Shown piece by piece: positions 54,536 to 62,956 of a stretch of DNA of 62,956 bases. The number at the start of each line of letters is the position of its first letter. The stretch's first letter is position 1. This DNA comes from an uncultured Prevotellaceae bacterium (lineage in GTDB: Bacteria > Bacteroidota > Bacteroidia > Bacteroidales > Bacteroidaceae): positions 1 through 62,956 of the forward strand of contig ONMR01000022.1 of the NCBI GenBank assembly GCA_900318995.1, given 5' to 3'. Both the position numbers and the translations under genes were made by a program. The notes beneath the pieces are model-generated. The model did no database searches. It was not told the origin of the DNA and saw only the letters and a program-made list of their open reading frames with translations.

Positions 54536-54540
54536 TACTT

Positions 54541-54548
54541 TATATTTG
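54541..54548 (+). promoter_or_regulatory. -7 box of the lpx operon
   Basis: A perfect TATATTTG six bases after the pyrF stop and 26 bases before the lpxD start. Confidence 0.65.
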
Positions 54549-54573
54549 CAGATTAAAGTGCAATTATACAAAA

Positions 54574-55617
54574 ATGGAATTTACAGCAAAACAGATAGCG
54601 GATTTTCTGGGCGGCACCGTTGACGGCGATGAAAACGCCTCCGTCCATACTTTCGCCAAGATTGAAGAGGGTGTACCGGGTGCACTCTCTTTTCTTTCTA
54701 ATGTCAAATACACCCAGTATCTGTATTCGACCAAGTCAAGTATCATACTGGTTAACAAGGATTTCAAACCGGAACAGCCTGTAAGCGCAACTCTCGTCAG
54801 AGTAGACAATGCATATGATTCTTTGGCCAAACTGATGTCACTTTACGCATCCATGAAACCGGCCAAGACCGGAATAAGTTCATTGGCATCTGTTTCCGAA
54901 AAGGCCAGGATCGGAAGCAACGTATACATAGGTCCGTTTTCAGTCATTGAGGATGGTGCAGTCATCGGCGACAACACACAGATATATCCTTCAGTCACAA
55001 TAGGCGAAGGCGCAACCGTGGGTTCAGACTGCATTCTGTATCCCCACGTTACCGTTTATTACGGCTGTAAGATAGGCAACCGCTGCATTCTTCATGCAGG
55101 TAGCGTTGTAGGTGCCGACGGATTCGGATTCGCTCCGACCCCCAACGGTTACAACAAGATTCCGCAGATAGGTATCGTAGAACTGGAGGACGATGTCGAG
55201 ATAGGCGCAAACACATGTGTCGACCGTTCAACTATGGGCCGTACAATAGTCCGTAAGGGCGTAAAACTGGACAATCTGGTCCAGGTGGCACATAACGTCG
55301 AAGTTGGTGAAAACACCGTAATCTCAGCTCAGACTGGAATAGCCGGCTCCAGCAAGATAGGCTCGTGGTGCATGATAGGAGGCCAAAGCGGTATCTCCGG
55401 ACACATCACAGTAGGCAATAAAGTTAACATAGCTGCCAAGACTGGAGTCATAAGCAGTATCAATGACGGGGATACGATAATGGGATACCCGTCCATCGGT
55501 TACCGCAACTTCCTGCGCTCTTCACTCATTTTCAGGGAACTGCCAGAGATGAACAAAACGATCCAGAAGCTTCAGAAAGAGATAGAAGAACTGAAAGCTA
55601 AACTTGAAGAAAAGTAA
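54574..55617 (+). CDS. lpxD: UDP-3-O-acylglucosamine N-acyltransferase
   Basis: 347 residues. An N-terminal uridine-binding domain (1-100) precedes a left-handed beta-helix of hexapeptide repeats ([20 protein letters not shown] onward). The catalytic His lies in [10 protein letters not shown], with GADGFGFAP earlier. It adds the second 3-hydroxyacyl chain in lipid A synthesis. The C-terminal helix ([18 protein letters not shown]) is a coiled coil. The earlier in-frame ATG at 54388 lies inside pyrF and is rejected. Confidence 0.96.
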   Translation: MEFTAKQIADFLGGTVDGDENASVHTFAKIEEGVPGALSFLSNVKYTQYLYSTKSSIILVNKDFKPEQPVSATLVRVDNAYDSLAKLMSLYASMKPAKTGISSLASVSEKARIGSNVYIGPFSVIEDGAVIGDNTQIYPSVTIGEGATVGSDCILYPHVTVYYGCKIGNRCILHAGSVVGADGFGFAPTPNGYNKIPQIGIVELEDDVEIGANTCVDRSTMGRTIVRKGVKLDNLVQVAHNVEVGENTVISAQTGIAGSSKIGSWCMIGGQSGISGHITVGNKVNIAAKTGVISSINDGDTIMGYPSIGYRNFLRSSLIFRELPEMNKTIQKLQKEIEELKAKLEEK

Positions 55618-55623
55618 CTTAAC

Positions 55624-57012
55624 ATGTACAAACAAAAGACTTTAAAGAGTAGTTTCTCACTTAGCGGAAAAGGGCTTCACACCGGTCTTGAACTGACCGT
55701 GACATTCAACCCTGCCCCCGCGGACTACGGATACAAGATACAGAGAACAGACCTTGAGAGCCAACCTGTAATCGAGGCTTTTGCAGAGAACGTTCGTGAG
55801 ACCCAGCGCGGTACCGTACTGTTCAAAGGCAATGTAAAGGTAAGCACAGTTGAGCATGGCCTTGCTGCCCTTTACGCCGCCGGTATTGACAACTGCCATA
55901 TTGAGGTGAACGGCCCCGAATTCCCGATACTGGACGGCAGCGCAATAGAGTATGTTGAGAACATTCAGCGTGTTGGAATTAAAGAACTGGACGCCCTCAA
56001 GGATTTCTACGTAGTCAAGAACAAGATTGAGGTCAAGGATGAGCAAACAGGCTCGTCAATCATTCTGCTTCCTGACAATGAATTCAGCGTAAACGTACTC
56101 ATCTCTTATGATTCCAAGATTCTCTACAATCAGTATGCATCCCTGGATGACATGCGTGATTTCCCCACAGAGATAGCAAAGAGCCGTACTTTCGTGTTCG
56201 TCCGTGAGATAGAACCGCTTCTGGAGGCAGGTCTCATCAAGGGTGGTGACCTGGACAACGCCATAGTAATCTATGAACGTGAGATGTCGCAGGAGCGATA
56301 TGACAAGATCTGCGAAGTGATGGGAGTACCCAAGATGGATGCCACACGCCGCGGATACATAATGCATAAGCCTCTACAGTGGGACAATGAGCCTGCACGT
56401 CATAAACTATTGGATATCATAGGAGACCTGGCATTGGTAGGTAAACCGATAAAGGGTCGTATCATAGCCACCCGTCCCGGCCACACCATCAACAACAAGT
56501 TTGCACGCATACTGCGCAAGAACATAATACTGAATGATGTTCAGGCTCCGGCTTATGATCCGTCCGTTCCGCCGGTAATGAACCTGCAGCAGATTCAGGC
56601 AGTAATGCCACACCGTTTCCCCATGCAGTTGCTGGATAAGGTCATAACACTGACCGACCTCTACGCCGAGGGAGTCAAGAACGTAACCAACAACGAGTTC
56701 TATTTTACAGGTCATTTCCCCGAGCACCCCATCATGCCCGGTGTACTCATCATTGAGGCAATGGCCCAGCTTGGAGGTACTCTTGCCCTCCAGATAACGG
56801 GTGAGCCAAAGGATTATGAGGCTATGTTCATCAAGATTGACAACACCCGTTTCCGTCAGGCCGTGGTACCCGGCGACACTCTTCTGATGCGTGTCGTAAG
56901 GACTGCTCCTATACGTCATAACATATTATCAATCAAGGGATACGCCTTTGTAGCCGACAAGCTGGTTGCAGAGTCGGAATTTATGGTTCAAATAGTTAAA
57001 AGAGAAAACTGA
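55624..57012 (+). CDS. lpxC/fabZ: Bifunctional LpxC deacetylase / FabZ dehydratase
   Basis: 462 residues, the fused form characteristic of Bacteroidetes. LpxC (1-~305): GKGLHTGLELTVTFNPAP, VSTVEHGLAALYAAGIDN with zinc His, HKLLDIIGDLALVG with zinc His/Asp. FabZ (~315-462): MPHRFPMQLLDKV with catalytic His and HFPEHPIMPGVLIIEAMAQ with Glu. LpxC performs the committed lipid A step; FabZ dehydrates 3-hydroxyacyl-ACP, the acyl donor pool. It overlaps lpxA by one base. Confidence 0.97.
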   Translation: MYKQKTLKSSFSLSGKGLHTGLELTVTFNPAPADYGYKIQRTDLESQPVIEAFAENVRETQRGTVLFKGNVKVSTVEHGLAALYAAGIDNCHIEVNGPEFPILDGSAIEYVENIQRVGIKELDALKDFYVVKNKIEVKDEQTGSSIILLPDNEFSVNVLISYDSKILYNQYASLDDMRDFPTEIAKSRTFVFVREIEPLLEAGLIKGGDLDNAIVIYEREMSQERYDKICEVMGVPKMDATRRGYIMHKPLQWDNEPARHKLLDIIGDLALVGKPIKGRIIATRPGHTINNKFARILRKNIILNDVQAPAYDPSVPPVMNLQQIQAVMPHRFPMQLLDKVITLTDLYAEGVKNVTNNEFYFTGHFPEHPIMPGVLIIEAMAQLGGTLALQITGEPKDYEAMFIKIDNTRFRQAVVPGDTLLMRVVRTAPIRHNILSIKGYAFVADKLVAESEFMVQIVKREN

Positions 57013-57788
57013 TGATTAGTCCTCTGGCATACGTTGACCCTTCTGCACAGATAGGCAAGAACGTTGAGATAGGTCCGTTCTGTTTCATAGACAAGAACGT
57101 GGTGATAGGTGACAACAATATCCTGATGCCGCATGTAAGCGTCATGTACGGCTCACGTATCGGTAACGGCAACACCATACATCCGGGAGCCGTTATCGGA
57201 GGAATACCGCAGGACTTGAAGTTTATAGGTGAGGAGACTACTGCTGAGATAGGCGACAACAACCGAATACGTGAGAACGTTACCATCAACCGTGGTACCG
57301 CTTCTAAAGGCAAGACTGTGGTTGGCAGCAACAACCTGCTCATGGAAAGCATGCATGTGGCCCACGACTGCATTGTAGGCAGCTACTGCATTATTGGCAA
57401 CAGCACTAAGCTTGGCGGAGAGGTTGAGGTTGAGGACCACGCTACAATCAGTGCCGGAGTGCTCATCCACCAGTTTACGCATATAGGCGGCTATGTTATG
57501 ATACAGGGTGGAACCGGCGTGAGTCAGGATGTCCCACCATTCACCATGTCAGGCCGCAACCCACTCACTTATATGGGTATCAACCTGGTACGCCTGCGCC
57601 GTGAAAAGTTCAGTGCCGAGACTATCGAAGCCATCCACAACGCATACCGTATCATATATCAGCAGGGCCTGAATGTATCCCAAGCCGTAGCAGCCCTTAA
57701 GGAGAGTGATATTGCAGATGATCCGCAGGTAAAGTACATAATAGACTTTATCTCCAGGTCTGAGAGAGGCATAATACGAGACAGATAA
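57012..57788 (+). CDS. lpxA: UDP-N-acetylglucosamine acyltransferase
   Basis: 258 residues. Left-handed beta-helix from the N-terminus (AYVDPSAQIGKNVEIGPFCF); the catalytic His in SMHVAHDCIVG; HQFTHIGGYVMIQGGTGVSQ; and a C-terminal helical domain (FSAETIEAIHNAYRIIYQQG). First acyl transfer of lipid A synthesis. Out of pathway order but grouped with lpxD and lpxC-fabZ. Confidence 0.97.
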   Translation: MISPLAYVDPSAQIGKNVEIGPFCFIDKNVVIGDNNILMPHVSVMYGSRIGNGNTIHPGAVIGGIPQDLKFIGEETTAEIGDNNRIRENVTINRGTASKGKTVVGSNNLLMESMHVAHDCIVGSYCIIGNSTKLGGEVEVEDHATISAGVLIHQFTHIGGYVMIQGGTGVSQDVPPFTMSGRNPLTYMGINLVRLRREKFSAETIEAIHNAYRIIYQQGLNVSQAVAALKESDIADDPQVKYIIDFISRSERGIIRDR

Positions 57789-57800
57789 ATAAGTAACAAT

Positions 57801-58370
57801 ATGATTTACAGATTTATTTTCATTTCTGATGAGGTTGATGATTTCTATCGTGAAATCCAGATCAGTTCATCGGCTTCATTCCTGGATTTCAGCAATGCCA
57901 TCCTGAAATCTGTAGGTTATCCCGACGACCAGATGACCTCATTCTTCATCTGTGAGGACAACTGGGAGAAACGTGAGGAGATAACCCGTGAGGAGATGAA
58001 TACCAGCTCAGAGGTTGACAACTGGGTAATGGCAGACACCCCGCTGGATGAGCTGATTGAAGATGAGAAGCAGCGTCTGATCTACATCTTCGATCCTTTA
58101 ACAGAAAGATGTTTTTTCATTGAGTTAAAGGAGATTATCACCGGAAAAACACTTTCCGAAGCAGTCTGCACAGCCAGCCAGGGAAATCCGCCCAAACAGA
58201 CCGTTGATTTTGATGAATTCGCCAAGGCCAATCCTGTCCTGGACGTTGATGAGAATTTCTACGGAGATGAAGGATTTGACTCCGATGAGATTGACGAGGA
58301 AGGTTTCGGAATGGAAGGCGGCGAAGGCGGTGATACTGTAAGCCTTGATTCCATTGACGACCTTTACTGA
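57801..58370 (+). CDS. pRiA4b ORF-3-like (IS1096 TnpR-type) protein
   Basis: 189 residues. The N-terminal ~110 residues match this family: MIYRFIFISDEVDDFYREIQ, FLDFSNAILKSVGYPDDQMT, FFICEDNWEKREEI and RLIYIFDPLTERCFFIELKE. The tail is very acidic (GDEGFDSDEIDEEGFGMEGG). Despite the name this is not evidence of a mobile element; such genes occur next to lpxA and miaA in Bacteroidales as I recall. Function unknown. Its TGA is immediately followed by the miaA GTG. Confidence 0.8.
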   Translation: MIYRFIFISDEVDDFYREIQISSSASFLDFSNAILKSVGYPDDQMTSFFICEDNWEKREEITREEMNTSSEVDNWVMADTPLDELIEDEKQRLIYIFDPLTERCFFIELKEIITGKTLSEAVCTASQGNPPKQTVDFDEFAKANPVLDVDENFYGDEGFDSDEIDEEGFGMEGGEGGDTVSLDSIDDLY

Positions 58371-59268
58371 GTGAAGAACCTGGTTGTGATATTAGGACCT
58401 ACCGGCGTGGGGAAGACTGAATTGTGCCTGACCCTCGCCGATTTGTTTCATACACCTGTCATATCGGCCGATTCAAGACAGATGTATGCAGACATTCCGA
58501 TATGCACAGCTGCACCAACACCTGATGAAAGAGCACGTGCGGAACATTACCTGGTAGGCAATCTCTCACTTGATGACTATTACAGTGCGGCAAGATACGA
58601 AGAGGATGTCATGGTGCTTGCAAATAGACTATTCGCAGATCACGACATCCTGCTGGTCACAGGTGGATCAATGATGTATATAGATGCCCTCTGCTATGGT
58701 ATAGACCAGATTCCCACCATTTCGGACGATATACGTCTGCCCCTTTTGGAGCGTTATGAGAAGGAGGGATTGGACAATCTGGTACAGGAACTCAAGATTC
58801 TGGATCCGGAGTACTATAAACAGGGTCCTGCATGCTCTTGAAGTCTGCTATATGACCGGGCACCCCTACTCCGACCTGCGCAAGGGAAAGAAGGCAGAGC
58901 GACCGTTCAACATCATCCGCATCGGACTTACCCGCCCGCGTGAGGAGCTCTACAACCGCATCAACCGCCGCGTTGACAAGATGATAGAGAACGGTCTTAT
59001 TGACGAGGCTCGGCGCATGTATCCGCACCGCGGGCTAAACTCGCTCAACACAGTGGGCATGAAAGAGCTTTTCAGCTGGATAGACGGTGCTCTTACCCCC
59101 GACGGCAAGCCCTGGACGCTGGAGTTTGCCATAGAGAAGATAAAGCAGAACACACGAATCTACTCCCGCAAGCAGATGACGTGGTTCAAGCGCGATGAGA
59201 ACACCAGCTGGTTTAACCCGGACAATGTAGACGCTATAGTAAATTATATAAAGCAGAAGTCATGCTGA
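58371..59268 (+). pseudogene. miaA: tRNA dimethylallyltransferase (miaA) with a frameshifting deletion
   Basis: The first frame (GTG 58371) gives [20 protein letters not shown] with Walker A 9-16, SADSRQMYADIPICTAAP and VTGGSMMYIDAL, then runs into TGA at 58839 after EYYKQ. The rest continues in another frame from about 58822: [54 protein letters not shown] and [13 protein letters not shown], ending at 59268. Compared with the family, about seven residues (the VDLKNP region) are missing at the junction 58821-58824. MiaA makes i6A37. It either is inactivated or marks a sequence error. Confidence 0.85.
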
Positions 59269-59873
59269 TCAGACTATACGACAAAAATCCCAGCCAGCGC
59301 GACATTGACCGCGTGCTGGACATCCTGAACGGAGGAGGCGTCATTGTTTTCCCCACAGATACGGCTTATGCGCTGGGATGCCATGCTCTAAAGGAGCGCC
59401 CCATTGAGCGTATCTGTAAAATAAAGGGTATGGACCCCCGCAAACACCGTTTCTCCATAGTCTGCTATGACCTGAGTGACATCAGTCAGTACGTGCAGAT
59501 AGATAATGCCACGTTCAAGACAATGAAACGCAACCTGCCTGGTCCGTTTACCTTTGTGCTGCGTGCCGGCAGCCGTCTGCCCAAGATATTCAGCAACCGA
59601 AAGGAGGTGGGAATCCGCGTGCCAGACAATGATATCACACGTGAGATATGCCGACAGTTGGGTGCTCCCCTGCTCTCCACCACCGTTCCGTATGATGAGT
59701 CCGATGACATCGGATACCTGACAGACCCAGAACTTATCGATGAGCGCCTGGGCGATGATGTGGACTTGGTAATCAACGGCGGGGCAGGCGGTTTTGAATA
59801 CTCCACCGTGGTTTATTGCGTTGACGGGGATCAGGAGATAATACGTCAGGGCAAGGGCGTACTTGACAATTGA
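59262..59873 (+). CDS. Sua5/YciO/YrdC-family threonylcarbamoyl-AMP synthase-like protein
   Basis: 203 residues. YrdC fold with [57 protein letters not shown] and VGIRVPDN. The family makes threonylcarbamoyl-AMP for t6A37, another modification of the same tRNA position that MiaA targets. It is shorter than Sua5 (no Sua5 C-domain). The length and sequence style (PRKHRFSI) resemble the YciO branch, whose activity is weaker or different. Overlaps the miaA remnant by seven bases. Confidence 0.87.
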   Translation: MLIRLYDKNPSQRDIDRVLDILNGGGVIVFPTDTAYALGCHALKERPIERICKIKGMDPRKHRFSIVCYDLSDISQYVQIDNATFKTMKRNLPGPFTFVLRAGSRLPKIFSNRKEVGIRVPDNDITREICRQLGAPLLSTTVPYDESDDIGYLTDPELIDERLGDDVDLVINGGAGGFEYSTVVYCVDGDQEIIRQGKGVLDN

Positions 59874-59875
59874 AA

Positions 59876-59934
59876 ATTCTTGGAGCAGCGAGAGGAGAGA
59901 TAGTTTACTTTCTATCCCGAGTCGCGACAAGAAT
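59876..59934. repeat. Isolated imperfect palindrome D
   Basis: ATTCTTG (59876) pairs with CAAGAAT (59928), and GATAG with CTATC at the centre around TTTACTTT; the middle pairs only partly. There is no T-run, so it is not an obvious terminator. Confidence 0.45.
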
Positions 59935-59959
59935 CATGGAACGAAGTGACATAATTGAG

Positions 59960-60000
59960 AATTATAATTAATTTTGTGACAATTAATTAAGTATAATTAT
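59960..60000 (+). promoter_or_regulatory. AT-rich dyad with -7 box before the dipeptidyl peptidase gene
   Basis: TAATTTTG (59969-59976) matches TAnnTTTG. It lies in an AT-rich imperfect palindrome (ATTATAATTAAT ... AATTAATTAAGTATAATTAT) that ends at the ATG. Confidence 0.5.
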
Positions 60001-62202
60001 ATGAAGCGATTGATAATACTTGTTGCAGCAGTGACAGCAGCCTTTTCACTGGGTGCCCAAAACAGGAAACTAACCCTGGATGACGTGATCGGAGGTTCAT
60101 TCTACGGAAACACTGCTCCAAGCATAACACCTATGGCAGACGGAGAGAGCTATCTGGCTGCCGACGGAGACTGCATATTGAAATACTCATTCAAGAACGG
60201 AGCAGTTACTGACACCATACTTAACCTGAGGACCGTCAAGGGGGACAAGCCTTTTGCGTTGGGCCGTTTCATACTCTCTCCAACCGAGGATGTGATCTTG
60301 CTTGAAGAGTATGTCAGCAAGATATTCCGCCGGTCATATACCGCCAACTATTACATATTCACTATCCGTAACAATAGGGCCGAAAAGCTTACCGACGGAG
60401 GTCCTGTCCAGGTTCCTTCATTCTCACCTGATGGTCATAACATAGCATTCGTCCGTGACAATAACATATTCTTAGTCAAGATGTTATTCAATAATGCCGA
60501 AGTACAGGTTACTAAAGATGGAGAGTTGGGAAAGATACGTAACGGCATTCCCGACTGGGCATACGAGGAGGAGTTCGGACTTGTTCGTGCATATGAGTTC
60601 AGCGCCGACAGCCGCATGCTGGCCTGGATCCGTTTTGACGAGTCACAGGTGGGCAGTTATGAACTTCCGTTCTTCCTGTCAAACCCTGACCGCAACGCAT
60701 ATTCCCAGGAACTGGTATCATATCGTCCCCAGCAATATCCCACTGCAGGCGGCACCAACTCAAAGGTATCGGTCCACTCATTTGACATTAAGAGTTCAGT
60801 CATCCGCGACATGGATCTGAAGTTGGACAGCACCACATACATTCCGCGCATCAAATTCATTGATAATGAAGATAATACCTTATTCATATTTACTCTCAAC
60901 CGCCCTCAGAACAAGTTGGAGATATACTCTGCAAATCCCCGTTCAACCGTATGCAAGCTTACCCTACGTGAGCAGGACGAGCGTTACATTGACGAATTCA
61001 GCTACATGGATACCAAATTCTACGGCACACAGTTCATAATGCAGAGTGAGCGTGACGGCCACCGCCACCTATATCTTTATGAGCTGAACGGCCAACTTAA
61101 GCGACAGATAACCAAAGGTGATTTTGATGTCCTTGCCCTCCATGGATATGACCCCAAATCGGGTACCGTTTATTATGAAAGCAATGAATCCGGCATATAT
61201 GACTGCGCTGTTTGGAAGATTGACGGCAAAGGCAAGAAGACCAGACTGACTCCTGAGCAAGGCACCAGCCACGCCAGTTTCAGCACCGGCTGCAAGTATT
61301 TCATCAACACCTGGTCCGATATGTCTACTCCATATCTTGTAACACGTCACGATGCCAGCGGCAAACAACTGGGAGTGATTGATGACAACGCCGATATCAA
61401 ACTGGCCGCATTGGAATACGGACTGCCGCGCAAGGAGCAGTTCTCATTCAAGACTGTCGACGGCACCACTCTCTACGGCTGGATGGTAAAACCGTCCGGT
61501 GCCGATGAGTCCCACCCCTGCCCCGTCATCCTTTACCAGTACAGCGGTCCCGGATCAAACGAAGTGCTCAATGAATGGGGTGCCGGATTCTATCCCGGAG
61601 CTGCTTTCGAAGCCCTGCTCACTTATAAAGGTTACGCAGTTGCAGTGGTTGATGGTCGCGGCACCGGACGTCGCGGATCGGACTTCAAGAAACAGACCTA
61701 CAAGCACTTGGGTGTAATGGAAAGCCAGGATCAGGTGGCTGCGGCCAAGTACTTGGGCTCACTCCCCTACATCGATGCAGAGCGCATTGCCATCTGGGGC
61801 TGGAGCTATGGCGGCTACAACACGCTGATGTCAATGAGTGAGGGTACTCCGGTGTTCAAGTGCGGCGTTGCGGTTGCTCCTGTAACCGATTGGCGCTACT
61901 ATGACGCTCCCTACACCGAACGTTTCATGCAGGAGCCCAAGCAGAATGCCGACGGCTACCACGATGCATCGGCCATTGACCGCATCAACCGCCTACACGG
62001 CCGCCTGCTCATAGTTCACGGCCTTGACGATGACAACGTATTCTTCAGCAACACTGCTTCATACATCGAGGCTCTGATAAACGCAGGAGTGGATTTTGAT
62101 ATGCAGGTCTACCCCGGCAAGGAGCACAGCATAACCGGCTTCTCCCACCGCAAGCACCTCTTTACCCGCATTCTCCGCTTCTTTGACGACAATCTCAAGT
62201 AA
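60001..62202 (+). CDS. Dipeptidyl peptidase IV-type serine peptidase (S9B)
   Basis: 733 residues. Signal peptide (LIILVAAVTAAFSLGAQ), an eight-bladed beta-propeller (about 40-480) carrying the Glu pair in DWAYEEEFG that holds the substrate N-terminus, then an alpha/beta hydrolase. Catalytic residues: Ser602 in GWSYGG, Asp676 or 677 in HGLDDDNV, His709 in GKEHSITG. It removes Xaa-Pro dipeptides, probably in the periplasm, for peptide nutrition. Stands alone, followed by repeats A2 and B2. Confidence 0.94.
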   Translation: MKRLIILVAAVTAAFSLGAQNRKLTLDDVIGGSFYGNTAPSITPMADGESYLAADGDCILKYSFKNGAVTDTILNLRTVKGDKPFALGRFILSPTEDVILLEEYVSKIFRRSYTANYYIFTIRNNRAEKLTDGGPVQVPSFSPDGHNIAFVRDNNIFLVKMLFNNAEVQVTKDGELGKIRNGIPDWAYEEEFGLVRAYEFSADSRMLAWIRFDESQVGSYELPFFLSNPDRNAYSQELVSYRPQQYPTAGGTNSKVSVHSFDIKSSVIRDMDLKLDSTTYIPRIKFIDNEDNTLFIFTLNRPQNKLEIYSANPRSTVCKLTLREQDERYIDEFSYMDTKFYGTQFIMQSERDGHRHLYLYELNGQLKRQITKGDFDVLALHGYDPKSGTVYYESNESGIYDCAVWKIDGKGKKTRLTPEQGTSHASFSTGCKYFINTWSDMSTPYLVTRHDASGKQLGVIDDNADIKLAALEYGLPRKEQFSFKTVDGTTLYGWMVKPSGADESHPCPVILYQYSGPGSNEVLNEWGAGFYPGAAFEALLTYKGYAVAVVDGRGTGRRGSDFKKQTYKHLGVMESQDQVAAAKYLGSLPYIDAERIAIWGWSYGGYNTLMSMSEGTPVFKCGVAVAPVTDWRYYDAPYTERFMQEPKQNADGYHDASAIDRINRLHGRLLIVHGLDDDNVFFSNTASYIEALINAGVDFDMQVYPGKEHSITGFSHRKHLFTRILRFFDDNLK

Positions 62203-62229
62203 GCGCTCCACTCCTCCGCCGCGCTATCG

Positions 62230-62373
62230 CCGCCAAAGTGTCCCACATCGAACCCCGCCACAGCCCTTGTAGCGGGGTTCGTTGTGTTACATCCCCTCAT
62301 CCAGAGCCCGTGTCCCACACGAACCAGCCTCCCAGCCTACTCTGGGGCCGATGAGCGTGTTACACTTTGGCGA
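62230..62373. repeat. Palindromic intergenic repeat, family A copy 2
   Basis: Bounded by CCGCCAAAGTGTCCCACA (62230-62247) and a degraded complement TGTTACACTTTGGCG (ends 62372). The four alternating GTGTCCCAC-type cores start at 62238, 62283, 62310 and 62356, offsets 0/45/72/118 against 0/46/73/118 in copy 1. The first arm has a perfect 10-bp hairpin CGAACCCCGC/GCGGGGTTCG. In the last arm GGGGCCGATGAG is the reverse complement of CTCATCGGCCCC in copy 1. Confidence 0.78.
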
Positions 62374-62392
62374 GATTCTTTAAGCACCGCCG

Positions 62393-62503
62393 TACTATTC
62401 CCTTTGGGGACACAACGTTCCGCGACTACTCGAGCTCCCTCCAAGGCCTAAACATCGATCTCCTCCTTTTTAATCCCCTTCGGGGCTTAACAGTATTCTA
62501 AGA
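62393..62503. repeat. Palindromic intergenic repeat, family B copy 2 (partial)
   Basis: ACTATTCCCTTTGGGGACAC, then CAACGTTCCG and CTACTC and CCTAAAC in the same order as copy 1 (reverse complement), then TTAATCCCCTTCGGGGCTTAA (62470-62490), which corresponds to copy 1's inner hairpin. The far terminal repeat is missing. Confidence 0.6.
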
Positions 62504-62519
62504 CTTTTCCAAATATTTT

Positions 62520-62814
62520 TGGACGTTTTTTTAGAAACTGTTATCGTTGAGTTTGTTACAATACGGATATCGCGGGGGACGCTTTCTAATGGTGTCCCTC
62601 GTTTCCGATATTATCAACTGAGTAAACCCTTCTTTATAGTTTTGTTACAAGAAGGGATGATTATAGTTTCAGGCCGGTCTTTGCTATCCGGATCATATAG
62701 TTAACAGGAGTGGAGCGATACTATTACTTTGATTAGACCCGTGTCTATTACTCTAATTTGTTGCATCTCCTGCAATCTGGCACTAAAGAAAAGGATAGTT
62801 CAACCGATTGTATG
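62520..62814 (-). other. Structured non-coding flank of the transposase
   Basis: A ~295-base stretch with no credible gene. Stem-loops: GATATCG..CGGGGGAC with GTCCCTCG..CGATATT (62566-62613); CCCTTCTT with AAGAAGGG (62627-62656); CCGG/CCGG (about 62673-62692); CAGGAG with CTCCTG (62704-62772). AGTTTGTTACAA and AGTTTTGTTACAA form a direct repeat (about 62550 and 62639). It follows the transposase stop, where IS1111-type elements encode their guide RNA. Confidence 0.45.
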
Positions 62815-62956
62815 TCAATAGTTAAGTACTTTATAAGGTTCTCCGGAACGGACGACAGCAAACATTCTGAGGATGATTTTAAACTTGACGGCATTAAGGA
62901 CAACACCATGAGCCTCCTTTGCTCCGCCTTTTTCTTTCATCTTTCTCAGATAGTAT
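62815..62956 (-). mobile_element. C-terminal end of an IS110-family-like transposase (runs off the window)
   Basis: The minus-strand frame is open from the window edge to a TGA at 62815-62817. The visible C-terminal 46 residues include the run YYLRKMKEKGGAKEAHGVVL and the run NAVKFKIILRMFAVVRSGEP, ending YKVLNY. The pattern 'YY.RK..EG ... NAV..K.i.r.FAV.r.g.pY' is that of IS110-family transposases in Bacteroidetes. Identification rests on this short stretch only. Confidence 0.65.

Noticed and set aside
54388-54573. N-terminal extension of LpxD
   Set aside because: It lies inside pyrF in another frame, and LpxD relatives start at [14 protein letters not shown]-like sequence.
57801-58370. Transposon-related gene, from the TnpR name of its family
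   Set aside because: The family name is historical. The gene lies in a housekeeping operon between lpxA and miaA with no repeats.
62519-62704. A 61-codon plus-strand gene in the right-end region
   Set aside because: It has no family resemblance and spans stem-loops; structured non-coding DNA fits better.

Overview
The window is chromosomal DNA from a member of the Bacteroidales. The basis is the repeated Bacteroidetes-type promoter box TAnnTTTG, the fused lpxC-fabZ gene, a Rho factor with a large disordered insertion, menaquinone genes, M56/BlaI and ECF sigma modules, and an S9 dipeptidyl peptidase. I cannot place it to family. Protein-level calls rest on motifs read in the translations and on remembered family features; no search was run.

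Layout. 1-7260: a BlaI/M56 regulatory pair, a small ABC unit on the minus strand, an orphan exported protein, and two ECF sigma operons separated by a ~145-bp palindromic repeat (family A). 7261-18662: rho with a structured leader, a DUF3127 gene, and the operon dnaN - exonuclease - coaBC (fused to a DUF4835 domain) - recN - rlmB, then a clpB without the usual N-domain. 18700-27680: tRNA-Cys, menA-menG, a lipoprotein, marC, phoH-purC, a membrane-anchored aroE, a TPM/LemA pair, and purM, closed by a perfect 46-bp palindromic terminator. 27690-33302: a GIN-domain protein, a broken metA, metY, a divergent Lrp-type regulator and pepD, with two further palindromic elements (families B and C).

33332-51492 is the most unusual part: one apparent ~18-kb minus-strand operon. 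In transcription order it encodes a GH9-type lipoprotein, an ABC ATPase, an ABC-2 permease fused to an M1-peptidase-like and a golvesin-like domain, a TolC-type outer membrane protein, a lipoprotein periplasmic adaptor, an RND permease, a 1567-residue RND permease fused to an ABC ATPase, and a second ABC-2 permease. It looks like a hybrid RND/ABC envelope export system.

51606-62202: a D-2-hydroxyacid dehydrogenase, prfA, pyrF, the lipid A genes lpxD, lpxC-fabZ and lpxA, a pRiA4b ORF-3-like gene, a frameshifted miaA, a Sua5/YrdC protein and a dipeptidyl peptidase IV. 62203-62956 is accessory: second copies of families A and B, a structured non-coding stretch, and the C-terminal end of a transposase that looks like the IS110 family.

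Two biosynthetic or modification genes (metA, miaA) are interrupted by internal deletions with frameshifts. Two others are fused or extended (coaBC, aroE). Each should be checked against reads and relatives, because a metagenome assembly error could mimic some of them.
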